A stretch of 64,000 nt of DNA from Echinarachnius parma (lineage: Eukaryota > Echinodermata > Echinoidea > Clypeasteroida > Echinarachniidae), in assembly GCA_037951105.1 (NCBI GenBank), contig JBAMJV010008056.1, positions 186,001-250,000 on the forward strand, given 5' to 3'. Positions 27,958 to 40,796 of this stretch are shown one piece after another. Below the pieces are notes generated by a model. The model searched no databases. It saw nothing but the letters and a program-made list of their open reading frames with translations, and was not told where the DNA came from. The translations under genes were made by a program, and so were the position numbers. Every line of letters begins with the position of its first letter. The stretch's first letter is position 1.

Positions 27958-29049
27958 AACATGACGGTGAATCTTGAGCATACCTCGCACGTTATGATGT
28001 CATGCAGTTCAAATACTAGTAGTAGAAGTCTTTTTAGTGACCCTATACTGAAGAATGAATTCATGGTATTTTCCGACTCGTCCTCTTCCTTCTATCTCTC
28101 CTACATCCCCATCATCATCATTATAATCATAATAATAATAATCATCATCATCATCATCATCACTATCACTATACCAATGACATTATATTTTGTGGAGCTG
28201 TTTACATCAACTTTGATGTCTACATTTAGTAGTAGTTCCTCCTCAAGATCAGACATTGTGATGAGAATACTTAGCGTTCGGGTGGTATACACATACACCT
28301 ACAGTATACACAAAGCCGCTCTCAAAGTGCTCTCATGCGCTCTCCACACATGATACGTCATTAATCACACAGCGGGCTGACCAAGGGCGAAAAACGGGTC
28401 GAAATTTCATCACTTTTGATAGCATATTAATCAATTCTGTGACAATTTCTGACAAATATATATGAATTATTAGGAAGAATTTAACATTTCCTTTGCAATG
28501 ATGCCCAAATTATTTAGGATACAAGCATGTTTAAACCTTCGCTCAGGTACTTTAAAGAAGAACAAGTAAGTTTTCAAAACACCTACCTTTTGAAAAAAAA
28601 CGTCTCGTTAATGGACATAACCATAACATATTCGCACAAAATTAGATCATTTATGCACAAAATTAATTTTGTTGAACTTTTTTGGAACTCATTTTAATAT
28701 TTGTGGTTTGTGGTTGCACTATGTACGAGAGGAGGATTGGAGAGTCCTGAGAAGGACTGTTGGCATGGTGCAACCGCAAACCACACGTAGTATCTACATT
28801 GCAATAGAAGCCGATACTTACAAGCAACATCTTACTCATTTTTGGTGAACTTACTGCCATGAAGAATGGTATTGTGGGAACGATCTGAAATGGCTTGTTT
28901 AAAGCGTTTTGTTAAACATTGTGAAGGTATCGTAAAGTCTTGGTTGGGAGAGCATTTTAGAAATAATACTTTTGCGAGGCTAATGGCAAATGATTGATGG
29001 ACTTGAAAGCATTGGTAATGGAACTTAGTGTAACTTCTGTGATTTGTAA
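27958..29049. other. no gene seen; ATC/ATA microsatellite at 28108-28165
   Basis: The stretch contains a TCATCATCATTATAATCATA-type microsatellite that creates a false poly-isoleucine frame. Short inverted words (GTTTGTGGTTGCAC near 28707, GTGCAACCGCAAACC near 28767) form a weak hairpin. Nothing else is supported. Confidence 0.5.
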
Positions 29050-30485
29050 GTAAACCCCTCAAAAAAAGTTCGGAAACTCAAGTTTGATCGATCATATCTC
29101 TCGTATTTTTTAATAAGTATACTCGAAATCGGTGTCACAATAAAGCCTCATTATATACCTTTCAAACGATGCATTATGTATAGTGATTATGCAATTGGGG
29201 CGATTGCAGTAGCCCAGAGAATAGGGGGAGGCAGGAAGTGAAATCTCGCAAAATGGCCCCAATGCATTCAATTTACGAGTGCAAGACTGGGTTGACCAGT
29301 TTTCTAAAGGTTAACATTCTATTGAATGCTGCCACCCTTTCCATTCATCAAAATTGTTGAATTTGATACCATTTTAATGGAAATTATCTCTTCCTTACGA
29401 TGGCATATTAATCGTAAGGATTATGCAAATGGGGTGTGTGCAGCGAATCGGAATATGGAGATGGGTCGAGTGTGAAATCAGACAAAAAGATATGGAGTTG
29501 ACAAAAAATCAGAGCGTTGCATTTTTTTCGAGCTTTTGGGAGGATTTTTTAGCATTTCAAATAAAATATTCATGATTTAAATTGATATCAACGGAAAGCC
29601 CAACAACACTTCTGTATGAAAATGTGACATTTATAATGATTTTTGTAAAGGGCGGCTGCAGGGAGATGAATGTGGCGGAGCCTCAAAAGTGACCCATTTC
29701 AAAACGCTCTTATTTGGTGTCGGTATCTGTATACCATTGTGTAGAGGATGTAATGCGACTTGAATGAGTTGGCCATGAATGAGAGGAATTCAATTGAAAA
29801 CGCATGAATAGTGCCTTGAAATCAGAGCGTTTCAAAATGGGTCACTTTTGAGGCTCCCTTCCATTTATCTCCCTGCAGCCGCCCTTTACAAAAATCATTA
29901 TAAATTTCACATTTTCATACAGAAGAGTTGTTGGGCTTTCCGTTGATATCATATTTGATCATGAATATTTTATTTGAAATGCTAAAAAATCCTCCCAAAA
30001 GCTCGAAAAAAATGCAACGCTCTGATTTTTTGTCAACTCCATATCTTTTTGTCTGATTTCACACTCGACCCATCTCCATATTCCGGTTCGCTGCACACAC
30101 TCCATTTGCATAATCCTTACGATTAATATGCCATCGTAATGAAGAGATAATTTCCATTAAAATGGTATCCAATTCAACAATTTTGATAAATGGAAAGGGT
30201 GGCAGTATTCAATAGAATGTTAACCTTTAGAAAACTGATCAACACAGTCATGCACTCGTAAATTGAATGCATTGGGGCCATTTTGCGAGATTTCACTTCC
30301 TGCCTTCCCCTATTCTCTGGGCTACCGCAATCGCCCCAAATTGCATAATCACTACACATAATGCACCGTTTGAAGGGTATATAATGAGGCTTTATTGTGA
30401 CACCGATTTCGAGTATTCTTATTAATAAATACGAGAGATATGATCGATCAAACTTGAGTTTCCGAACTTTTTTTGAGGGGTTTAC
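29050..30485. repeat. near-perfect 1.44-kb foldback (arms about 660 bp)
   Basis: GTAAACCCCTCAAAAAAAGT at 29050 is mirrored by the complement ending at 30485. Pairing positions sum to about 59535 throughout; for example GGAGCCTCAAAAGTGACCC at 29677 faces its complement ending at 29857. The arms are nearly identical by eye over roughly 660 bp, leaving a loop of about 115 bp. Its GTTCGGAAACTCAAG termini recall the AGTTCCGCAA(T)TC ends at 21610 and 24434. Confidence 0.92.
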
Positions 30486-30580
30486 ATACTAAGTACATAC
30501 TCTGTAAAGCGCATATAGAATATGTTATTATATTATATGTATGCGCTATATAAGAATTGCATTATTATTATCATTAAGGG
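30486..30580 (+). repeat. possible LINE/SINE 3' tail
   Basis: GTAAAGCGCATATAGAA...GCGCTATATAAGAATTGC followed by (ATT)n resembles the 3' tails of CR1/L2-type elements. No coding part is attached. Confidence 0.4.
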
Positions 30581-32625
30581 CACATACATTTCAACAGAAA
30601 ACTAAATGTGTTTGTTCAAACGGTCAGAAATGTCCTGTATTATTTCAGTATGTCATAGGTACGTGTGACTATAGACTAAACTTGTAGAGCAATTATTGTG
30701 TTGTTCATGAATGTTATGATATAGGGATAAAGGCTCGAGTGTCCATAAAGCACTTGCTGACATTTTTCACTCGCGAACTCGTAGTTCTTGATGTGCATTT
30801 ACGCACTTCATTTGTATGCGTTTCAATATCGATTTCTTTGCCATTTTCACTGTTCCATTTTATACTATAAAGTGATATGACATGTTTAGTGGGTTGCACA
30901 GTTATTTAGAAAACGCCCCAAAACATTTGATACAAACACAACAAAAAATGCAAATAAGTAGCGATAAAATTTAAAAATTTGAACAATAGTTCGGCAAAAA
31001 AGTTTTGACCGCATGAACGTCATAGAGCGACCGGAATTTTCGTCTGAAATCGCCGCCGACTGAGGCTCCTTCATGACCAACCTGCCATACGCATGATTAG
31101 TGTTTATACATACTCTTTCACTTATTCTCAAAATGTTCGTCTAAAATCTAGTTTGTTCGTGATTTCATATGCTTGAATTAAACTAGTTTACACATAATAA
31201 CCCACATTACATTCTCAATCATTAAAGTAAATCCAGTGTTTTAGTACAAAACATATAACAGCTCCTGATCTCCTGAAAGACATCACAATAAGCGGTAAAC
31301 ATAATCGCAAAGTTTGAACTGACATAATTTTCGAATTTTTAAAATTGTTTTATCGAGCTGGTAAAAGAGCTCTTCGCGAACTTCTTATCCGATTGTAATA
31401 AACAGACATTTCGAAAGTATTTAGCTTTTTTAAAGCGTTATTTATGTTTTGTTTTGTACATATGATGTCTTGAACGTCTCTACACATTTGTTGTACTATA
31501 TTATATCAATGTAGTTTAGGGTACTGAATGCGATTAATGGACAATGGGAACACACTTCTTCTGGTATTACTTGTTATTGTTATTGTTTGATAAACTGAAA
31601 TGAAATGAAATGAAATGAAAACACTTATAATATAAGTGTGTTATGTTATAATAAGATTTATGTTATTTGGTGTTGTTTGATTCTGTGTATAGCACAACTT
31701 GAATATAGTGTAGATTTCAATGGAATGTTAGGGCAACAGAGGGATAACTCCGCCATCTTCATATTTTTTGTCGAAGATCACTTTGTTTTTCATGAGCACT
31801 TATTACAGGGATGTAGTAATTATGCTGCCACATGCAACAACTACAAAAGGGTTAGTGAAAATGATAATGATAATAGGCCAGCATGATATTATAACATCTA
31901 TAAAATATTACGCGGCTCACTAACCGTATACATAATTGCAATTCTCCCGGGGAGACTCTCAAATTCTAATACTTAAAAGGTAGATTTCTTTATAACGAAC
32001 GAGGGATTCGGATAACGTAAACTTGTACCAGCAAGACTCTATTGGTAATACAAATACAACAATGGAAGTGAGAACTGATAGAGATCAAAGTACAATTTTT
32101 CGATGTTCACAATGTTACCATGGTTACTATATCAATTTAATGAAGGTAATGAGGGTCCGTATAAATTTGTAGTTTTTACTAATATCGTAGGTGATTATAA
32201 CTTTAAAACCTTTGTATTTGTAAAAGTATGCATTTGTATGCATTTGTATTAGTAATTGCAGTGTGTTTACGTTTTGAATAAAGAAAACATAAAAGCCAAC
32301 AACAAGCTCGTTTGGTATGTTCTGTTTTACATAGAGTTGATATTGATTAACAAATATTTGGAGAGTGTAATAACAATTGATAAATACACATCAAAATATA
32401 GAACATAAAGAAGTCTTAATTCCAACAAGTGGGGAAATGAGTACTGTTGTCTAAGTCCATTTTTGGTTGTTTGATATCACAATCTTGTCGATACGCCACT
32501 TGACCTTGACCTGGTGCATCTCAAGGCATTTCTCAATGTCAAATCTGGCTTTTGAGATATAATTATTTAGGATGATATATATTGGAATAAACCAATTAGG
32601 GATGATTATCAATCATATGAGGTGT
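30581..32625. other. no gene seen; (GAAAT)n near 31598
   Basis: AT-rich sequence without a convincing frame. A short GAAATGAAATGAAATGAAAT microsatellite lies near 31598. Nothing else recognisable. Confidence 0.5.
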
Positions 32626-32835
32626 TATACAGGGTGGCCCCAAAAAACGGAATGGGGCACGGCCGTCGTCTGGCAAAAAGGCGTATCTCGAAAATAGGCC
32701 TTATTTTTTAAATTGCATATTTGGGGTTTATGAGGTCAAAATTTTCATTGGGCCAAATTTCAGAAGTGCTCGAGTTTTAGTGTTTAGCTCATCCGGCCCG
32801 AATGGCCCGATGAGCTTATGCCATGGCGTGGCGTC

Positions 32836-32902
32836 CGTCGTCCGTCCTTCCGTCCTTCCGTCCGTCCTTCCGTCCGTCCTTCCTTCCGTCCGTCCGTCCA
32901 CA
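32836..32902 (+). repeat. (TCCG/TCCT)n microsatellite
   Basis: Runs of CCGTCCTTCCGTCC after GAGCTTATGCCATGGCGTGG. It produces repeated T-D-G-R in the minus-strand frame, which is not a protein. Confidence 0.85.
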
Positions 32903-33295
32903 GTTTTCAAAATGCTTCTTCTTCGTTATTTTTCAACCGATTTTGATTCTGATTGTTTCATATGATAGGGCTAGGAGGGGGATTTAAAACTTCTACACAG
33001 AATCATGAAATTCATTATCTATGGTAATTTACGCAAATGTATTCGAAATCACAAAAAATGCTTCTTCTCCTTCATTTCTCGACCGATTTTGATTTAGTTT
33101 GCTTTATCTGGTAGAGCTACATTTGGTACACTAAACTTCTACACAGAATTTTGAAATTTTTCTCCATTAATTAATTATGGTATTTTATGCAAATTTATTC
33201 CAAAAATAACAGAAATTGCTTCTTCTCCCTCATTTCTTGACCGATTTTCATTCTGTTTGGTTTATCTAATAGGGCTAGGAGGGGGATTTTAAACA
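32903..33295 (+). repeat. three degenerate tandem units of about 145 bp
   Basis: Each unit has ATGCTTCTTCT or TTGCTTCTTCTC, TTTCTCGACCGATTTTGATT, then GGTTTATCTxxTAGGGCTA and ACTTCTACACAGAAT. Units begin near 32910, 33058 and 33210; the third is incomplete. Confidence 0.7.
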
Positions 33296-34659
33296 GAAGG
33301 CAGAAGGCGTATGTATAGATACGCCCTTCTGCCAGACGATAGCATGACGATACCGGGCGATACTTCCACGTATCTAAAGATACACCCTTCTGCCGTACAA
33401 AAGCAACTACGAATTTGTTCAAATTTGTTTGGCAGAAAGGCGTATCTTTTTTTAAATGGTCCTAGAAAAAGAAATATCAAGTTCAGAATCAATTCTAAAA
33501 TTTAAAAATTATATTTCATATGTCGGCTTTTAACTAGAATCAACCCCTCAATAAAAATTCTACGTCCAAAGCTTCAACAGAGGGTTGAATATGTCAAACT
33601 TCAAGGCGTTTTTCTCGGTGTTGAGATCCCGGTGCGACACTCGAGATACGCCCTTCTGCCAGACGGCGGCCGAGCACTTCCCAATATATAGTACCAACAT
33701 ATTTATTTTCATCAAGTAGGGTGTCTTTTCCAATGAAAAACGATACCAAGAACAGTAATTTTGGTCGTGTAGTTTTTGTTTAAGGACGCTGTGAGTGAGA
33801 CCATGTCAGGTGCCCATTTTTTATCAATTTGTACCTAGTCAATTCCAGTTAAATCGTACTCCCTGCCCGTAATACCATTTAACGAACATGCCCATTTTCT
33901 CGGAACATGGCTGAGTGCACACTAAAAATGGCGCGCCTTATTCAACGTTATATAAGGAGTTACGTGCGATGTATCAAGCACTGGCTCGGTAAAAATTGAC
34001 AAAAAAGAGAACCTGACATGGTGTCACTCACAGCGCCCTAAAACAAAAACTACACGGCCAAATTGACTGTTCTTGGTATCGTTGTTCATTTGAAAAGACA
34101 CCCTATCCAATGGACATAATACATCTGTGACTATATTTTGGGAAGTGTCCCGTTCCGTTTTGTTTGGGCCACCCTGTATAAGACAAGGCATTATTGTTGT
34201 TATGTTGGGATCAGCGTAAGAGCCCGGGGGGGGGGGGGGGAGGTACTAACGTATATTGGGTATACGGGGATGTGCCGCTGGGAAGGGTGACTTTTTAAAG
34301 AAAGATCCTTAGACATGGGTCCCCTTTTCATCAACAAAATCCTTAGACATGGGTCCCTTTTTTTCATATTTCCCCTTTTATATACGGGATTTTGGGATTT
34401 GCCGATGTGAAATTGCAAAAATGTTCAAGCTCGCTACGCTCGCTAACTTAAAACCACACAATTTGCGGGAAATACACCCAAAACATGCACCGCAGGCGAA
34501 AAAAAATCCTTAGACATGGGTCCATTTTTCGCAAAAGGACCCTTCGATGTGGGTATGGGTTTGGAGGTCTCAGCCGCACACCCCCCCCCCCCCCCCCCCC
34601 CAGGTAGCAAGCCAACGTCGGACCAACGTTGGAAACTTGCAAACTCGTTGGAACTCGTT

Positions 34660-36120
34660 GGACGTTGGACAATCTCGTTGGACCAACGTTGGATCAACAT
34701 CGGTAACTCACATTAAAATTGACGTTGGACAGACTTGTTGGACCAACGTTGGATCAACATCGGTAACTCGCAGTGAAATGGACGTTGGACAATCTCGTTG
34801 GACCAACGTTGGATCAACATCGGTAACTCACATTAAAATGGACGTTGGACAATCTCGTTGGACCAACGTTGGATCAACATCGGTAACTCACATTAAAATG
34901 GATGTTGGACAATCTCGTTGGACCAACGTTGGATCAACATCGGTAACTCACAGTAAAATGGACGTTGGACAATCTCGTTGGACCAACGTTGGATCAACAT
35001 CGGTAACTCACAGTAAAGCGGACGTTGGACAATCTCGTTGGATCAACGTTGGATCAACATCGGTAACTCACAGTAAAATGGACGTTGGACAATCTCGTTG
35101 GACCAACGTTGGAGCAACATCGGTAACTCACAGTAAAGCGGACGTTGGACAATCTCGTTGGACGTTGGATCAACATAGGAAACTCGCAGCTCGAAAGCCG
35201 TTGGACAATCTCGTTAGACCAACGTTGGATCAACATCGGTAAATCACAGTAAAATTGACGTTAGACAGACTTGTTGGACCAACGTTGGATCAACATCGGT
35301 AATTCGCAGTGAAATGTGAAATGGACGTTGGAGAATCTCGTTGGACCAACGTTCGATCAACATCGGTAAATCGCATTAAAGTTGACGTTAGACAGACTTG
35401 TTGGATCAACATCGGTAATTCGCAGTGAAATGGACGTTAGACAATCTCGTTGGACCAACGTTAGATCAACATCGGTAACTCGCAGTAAAATGGACGTTAG
35501 ACAATCTCGTTGGACCAACGTTAGATCAACATCGGTAATTCGCAGTGAAATGGACGTTGGAGAATCTCGTTGGACCAACGCTCGATCAACATCGGTAAAT
35601 CGCAGTAAAATTGACGTTATACAGACTTGTTTGACCAACGTTGGATCAACATCGGAAACTCGCAGTGAAATGGACGTTGGACAATCTCGTTGGACCAACG
35701 TTAGATCAACGTTGGATATCCGCATAAAAATATCACAATCGTTGTTCGAATCAGGTTGGATGCATTAGTCAAATGTTGGAAATTTTCCAACTCGTTGGAC
35801 AGCGTTGGATGCTGGATAAGAACAGATCACTCCTTCATTGTTGGAATCTGGTTAGATACCAACGTTGGTCCAATGTTGGAAACACGTAGCTCGAAAGCCG
35901 TTGGACAAACATGTTGGACCAACGTCAGATCAACGGTGGACATCCGCATACAAATATCACAATCTAATGTTAGAATCAGGTTGGATGCCAACGTTGGTCC
36001 AACGCTAGAAACTCACTGCAGCTCGACAGACGTTGGACAAAGTCGTTGGAATAACGTTGGATCAACATCTGTTGCGCATCGGTTACGCATAGCCGGCCGA
36101 TTTGTACAAGTTAGCGTGCC
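34660..36120 (+). repeat. 60-bp tandem array, about 20 units
   Basis: The unit is GTTGGACCAACGTTGGATCA, ACATCGGTAACTCACAGTA, AAATGGACGTTGGACAATCTC. Between 34681 and 35160 the spacing is exactly 60 bp; later units vary (indels near 35161, 35316, 35400) and degenerate after 35700. Because 60 is a multiple of three, frames stay open, but they are not genes. Confidence 0.95.
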
Positions 36121-36573
36121 ATAGACACAAGAGGGCTTGATATTATCTACATGTAGCAACATCACGGCAGTTCTTTTGTGTTTATTTTGTGTTTTTTTGA
36201 AGAACTCGTGTGAGTGAACTCGGGCGAGTCTACGGATATGGATGGTGATGGAGTATACCAGTCCATTTATAGTTTCCTATTTGTGTGTGCGTGCGGGTGC
36301 ACTCTATTATAGTAATACATACTGCTATCGTTCTTTGACAATTTGCTGTCAATTCAATGAGATTAAATTAAATCCCTATTTTTAGTTTGAATTGATACTC
36401 ATCGAGAAAATGATCTAGATTTAAGATTGTCATGGGAGTGAAATATGCAGAATCACAGTAGGACAAGTATGAAGAAAACACCACATAAGCTACAGTTATA
36501 GTGCATTGTTTGAATTATCTTGTATACATACTTCATTGATGGAATGAGGTACTATTCCAATCTTGATCCACTA

Positions 36574-37514
36574 TTAAGGGGCCAGTGGGGTATTCAACTT
36601 TTTTTTCATCAACATTGAGATTTGTATCTTAAAATGATCCATGGATTATAAGCTTTAAGAAAATGTATACATTGTGGGGTAGAGGGTAGCTATTAAAAGG
36701 ACAACTTAAGGATTTCGTTATCATAAATAGACCAAATCAAAATGTCCCAAATCAAAATTGTTACCATCCAAATAGGGTTTCTCCTTTTTTAGAGTGAAGC
36801 AGCAACATCTCATGTCATGCAGAAAATAAACATGGCAGTTTATAGGTGATTAACATGCCCTAAACTTCCATTGAACCAACTTCCGACTATTTATCCCACT
36901 ATTTTCCTATATTTATTCATGTCACATTTATCAAACAAATATCAATATTGTATATGACTTTTCAAGCTCATTTGCCGAAAATCAGGTTTTTAAGACTAAA
37001 ATTCTAAAAACTCAAAAAGTATTCACTCAAATTCAATACAATTTGGAGAGATTGTTTATTTTTCTGGGATGAAGAGAATAATGATGGCTTTTAGGGGTAT
37101 CTCTACAGAAAAAAAATTATGTTATGTTATGTGTCCCATTTCTGATTTTTTTGGAAATGTTGATTTCACTAGGAAGATGGATGAATATTAAAAAAAGCCA
37201 TCATAGGTTTGTTGTTCTATCATTGTAGTTTCTATGTTTACATTAACAAAGATGTATACCCCTACAATTTTTAGAAGAAGCGATTTGAATGATGGCATGT
37301 CAATTTTTTTATTTTTTTATTTTTTCAATATATTTGCCTTTTGAGCTCTTATTTTAAGTCCTATTGTCTAACTGTTTACTTTTTTAGATTCCTCACATCA
37401 TCAGCTTTCCAGCAGTATATGGTTTGTAGGGGGTAGCTTCAATAGTTTGAAAGATATTCATGATTCCGTGAAAGTGCGTGAAAATGTCAAATAATACCCC
37501 ACTGGGCCCCTTAA
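36574..37514. mobile_element. TTAA-ended element, 941 bp
   Basis: It starts TTAAGGGGCCAGTGGGGTAT and ends ATACCCCACTGGGCCCCTTAA, inside the CCAACGTTGG element. The ends are a clean inverted repeat with the TTAA target. The AT-rich interior shows no transposase. Confidence 0.85.
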
Positions 37515-38279
37515 ACACTCATCATTGTAAAGGTATTGGACATTAAGCTTCCATAGATTAACGTTCTATATTATAGCTTAGGTGAAACGTTAATCCAACG
37601 AGAATCCAACATTTCACATCTGTGTTCACTAGCTTTGATGTTAGAAAAGTCAATTATTTTACTTGTAGCACAGGTGGTTAAAACCCCCTTGCATAATAAA
37701 AGGATTTAAAATTAGCTGCTGGAATCAAGATGTATGCCAACGTTGGATCAACGTTGGATCAACGTTGGTTATTATTCATGAATATTCATGATCGGTTATC
37801 ATTGACTGCAAAAAGCATTAATTATCGTGTTATTTGATTGTTCAGAATGAATCCAATGTTATTATTTACTCATTATTTGAAATATATGTAAGTTATTTAT
37901 CTACAAAAACATACTAAAGGTTTGTTTCCATGATGTATTAATGTAAATTCTTAAAACTTTATCCAAACATTCAACTTTATCCAAATACCAACCATCAAAC
38001 AAATATTAACACAGAAGCTAGGTTATATAAAGCAGAGTGGATGAAGATATGTACATGTAGTGAGTGTAGGAATAGGAATAGGACTATAATGGATAGGAAT
38101 AGGAATAGTCTTAGGTATATGTATAGCAATCATAGGATAGGATGCTCTAGATATCACCGATAGGCGTGCCATATGAATATTAATTTAATTTTTTTAGTAT
38201 GGCGAGACGTTGGACCAATGTTGGTCCAACGTTGGAGAAATGTTGGTGAATTACGCTGGACCAACGTTGGATGCTTGTT

Positions 38280-38375
38280 GGAGACATGTTAGAGACATGT
38301 TGGATGCTTGTTGGAGACATGTTGGATGCTTATTGGAGACATGTTGGATGCTTGATGGAAATATGGTGGATGTTT
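38280..38375 (+). repeat. short tandem block GGAGACATGTTGGATGCTTGTT
   Basis: Four to five units of about 22 bp, with variants of the ATGTTGGATGCTT(G/A) core. It belongs to the right end of the CCAACGTTGG element. Confidence 0.8.
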
Positions 38376-38674
38376 GTTGGACACATGTTGCTTTGACGTT
38401 GGATCAACGTTTGCGTACGCCCAAATGACGCTGGTCCAACGTTGGCGAAACCAAAATACCAACTTTGGATTAACGTTGGAAAAGCGTTGGTCCAACGTTG
38501 ACAAATAACAATTTTTCAACAATGGACCAACGTTGATCCAACGTTGGTATTTTGTTTTCGCCAACGTTGGAGCAGCGTTGTTTGGGCGTACGCAAGCAAC
38601 GTTGGTCCAACGTTGCCGAAAAAATTGGACAACGTTGGTCCAACGATGGACCAACGTTGGCTTGCTACCTGGGT

Positions 38675-39818
38675 AGCCCGAGCTATTTTGGCGTTCCCAG
38701 ACCCTAGCGGGGGGGGGGGGGGGGGGTTCATAAGGCCTCTTTATTATGCAATCAACCACTTTCATATTTGGCGCACGTGTCAAGCAGGTCAAACTCTAAA
38801 AGTTGCAATCATACAAAAATGTTAAGGTCACCTTATGAGGGCGCTATTTACGATAATATGATGAAAAACATAGACAATTTTAGAATTTAGAAGAGCTTGA
38901 GATTTCGCCAAATGAACAGAAGTATGTAATATTATATATTCTGGAACATAGATCATGACATTTCTGTGGTATTTGTCCGCAAAGTCATTGTGGAGGTGAC
39001 CTTCACACGACTTATCAGACACATTACAGTACAATGATAATGTATGTATGCAATTTCTTCTATTTTTACCTTTGTGTAAGTTTTGCGTGAACACTTTATT
39101 TGAACTCAATTTAGGTAATCAAGTGTTTCAAGCTTAGCTTAGTGTTTCTTTTTATGTATTAGCAGACTTTGTACATTTTGATGTAAGTTTACAACCCTCT
39201 GGAACATCTTTCATCATTCTATAATGTTTATTTGTTAATTGTTAATGTATGTAATATAATTTTATGTTACAAAGTATATTACCACATTATTCAATTTTGG
39301 ATTATTGTGTATATTGTTAAATCGGCAAAGTTAAAATGATAAGAATTGTTTTTGGTAAATTCGATGTGTGCTGTGGGCGTATTCAGACGATACTTCTCAA
39401 ATAAAGTCTGATATTGTCAGAATAATATACGTATGTCACCATACTTGTGTTTTCTTCATATTTGCATATGAAGAGCTCAGTTCTGAAAGGCGCTAAGCCC
39501 ACTTTTCATTTTTTTTAAATGAGTTAGCGATATCAGTACATGTATAAGCTACGTAACTATCTAGAATCCAAAATATGGGACGATCCATATTATGTATATT
39601 CGAATATGCATGTGTACAAAGTATGACAAAGAAACCTGCTTTACTAAGAATTTGAAAAAGTGGATGTAACGCTTTTTGGATGAAACTCTTCATATTTAGA
39701 ACTCTGTAGCGTTTTGCCTATTTAAATAGCTTAGTTACACAAGGCGCTAAAGCCATAATCCGTAGCAATTAAGTTAATGATAATCATGCAATAACGAGAT
39801 TTGTTATTTCCTTCTCTA
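38675..39818. other. no gene seen
   Basis: A G run (38709-38727) and AT-rich sequence with several AATAAA-like words. No frame is convincing. Confidence 0.5.
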
Positions 39819-40457
39819 TTAAAGGGAGAGATCCACTTTTGCAAGCCAAAATTCAAAAGTTGCGAGGTTATTGTCTTATATGAAAGGAAATGTCATTTAA
39901 TAGCATGCCTGAAAAAATTAGGGCTTGAAATCTCTTTTTCGTGGAGTTATAGACCTAAAACTGAATAAACTGAGGGACGTCGGTTAATTATGTACATACG
40001 TATTTTTGGCCGGTGAGTAAGTTCGTACATAGATTTCACGGAGTGCCAGATCGGTATGCATGACCCCTACGTGACCCCCGCTAGCTACGTGAGCCGCGCA
40101 TAAGTACTAATGTGTGAGCGTTTACCAAGCAAAATACCCAAACTTCGCTTAAACTGACTACATGTAATTATATATTCTTTCTTTTTGAGATCTTTTCCGT
40201 GACATACGTTAACAAATGTCGGCTTCACAATACCTTCACGAGAATTAGTACTATATTGTTGTAATATTATGCTAAATCAGTTGAACTCCTTTATTGACCG
40301 ATATATAGTTTAAATGGAGGGACGCATTCGTTTTTCATTCGTAGAATCCAAATTAGAGGGCTGTTCGCTCTGATTTTTTTTTTGCGTGTTACATTGATCC
40401 CCATCCGTCAACTGAAAGCTGTTCAGACGTTTTGTAAAAGTGGATCTGTCCCTTTAA
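39819..40457. mobile_element. TTAA-ended element, 639 bp, copy 1
   Basis: It begins TTAAAGGGAGAGATCCACTT and ends AAGTGGATCTGTCCCTTTAA. The interior is nearly identical to 49525-50164 in the same orientation, including GTACCTACGTGACCCxCGCTA-like and GGAGGGACGCATTCGTTTTT blocks. Non-coding. Confidence 0.9.
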
Positions 40458-40796
40458 AGTTGTAACATATCATTCACAATAATCTTACAATGATATTGGT
40501 ATATGATTGAAGTCTCAAATATCACTTTTGGAAAAAATCGTTTACAGTTCATGGATCACTTTAAGGTTATGTGAATGTATAATACACGCCACCTCTCAGC
40601 ACAAAAAAAAACACTTCTGTCACTGCTCTTATATTGAAACTGAAGCAATCGTCACAATCTGTCAAATCTGACAATAATTGTAATACTCGGTATAGGTAGG
40701 TGATTTAAAGGATACCACCACCCAAAAATAATATTCTTATTCATGAAAGGTAACATCTTTAGCATGCGTTTATGGGTATGCATACGAATACTACCT

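Larger units (their letters stand above)
32626..34180. mobile_element. TATACAGGGTGGCCC-ended element
   Basis: TATACAGGGTGGCCC at the left and GGGCCACCCTGTATA at the right, with TA edges. The right half is a foldback: 33667-33870 (CACTTCCCAATATATAGTA, GTGTCTTTTCCAATGAAAAA) pairs with 33990-34155. The left half holds the TCCG microsatellite and a three-fold repeat. The motif GATACGCCCTTCTGCC recurs near 32671, 33319, 33431 and 33643 in both orientations. Confidence 0.8.
34599..38674. mobile_element. 4-kb element with CCAACGTTGG satellite ends
   Basis: The left end CCAGGTAGCAAGCCAACGT is mirrored by ACGTTGGCTTGCTACCTGG at 38673. Both ends are made of CCAACGTTGG and GGTCCAAC words: a long array on the left and a shorter divergent block (38200-38665) on the right. 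A TTAA element lies in the middle. No transposase frame is recognisable. Confidence 0.75.

Noticed and set aside
27961..28353. A 130-codon frame with a poly-isoleucine run
   Set aside because: Generated by the ATC/ATA microsatellite at 28108-28165.
34547..35242. A 231-codon open frame with a repeating W-T-N-V-G-S-T-S-V-T pattern
   Set aside because: It is the translation of the 60-bp satellite, whose period is a multiple of three. Frames on the other strand are open too.
34660..36120. CRISPR-like regular array
   Set aside because: Whole units are conserved with no unique spacers, the genome is eukaryotic and no cas genes are present. It is a minisatellite.
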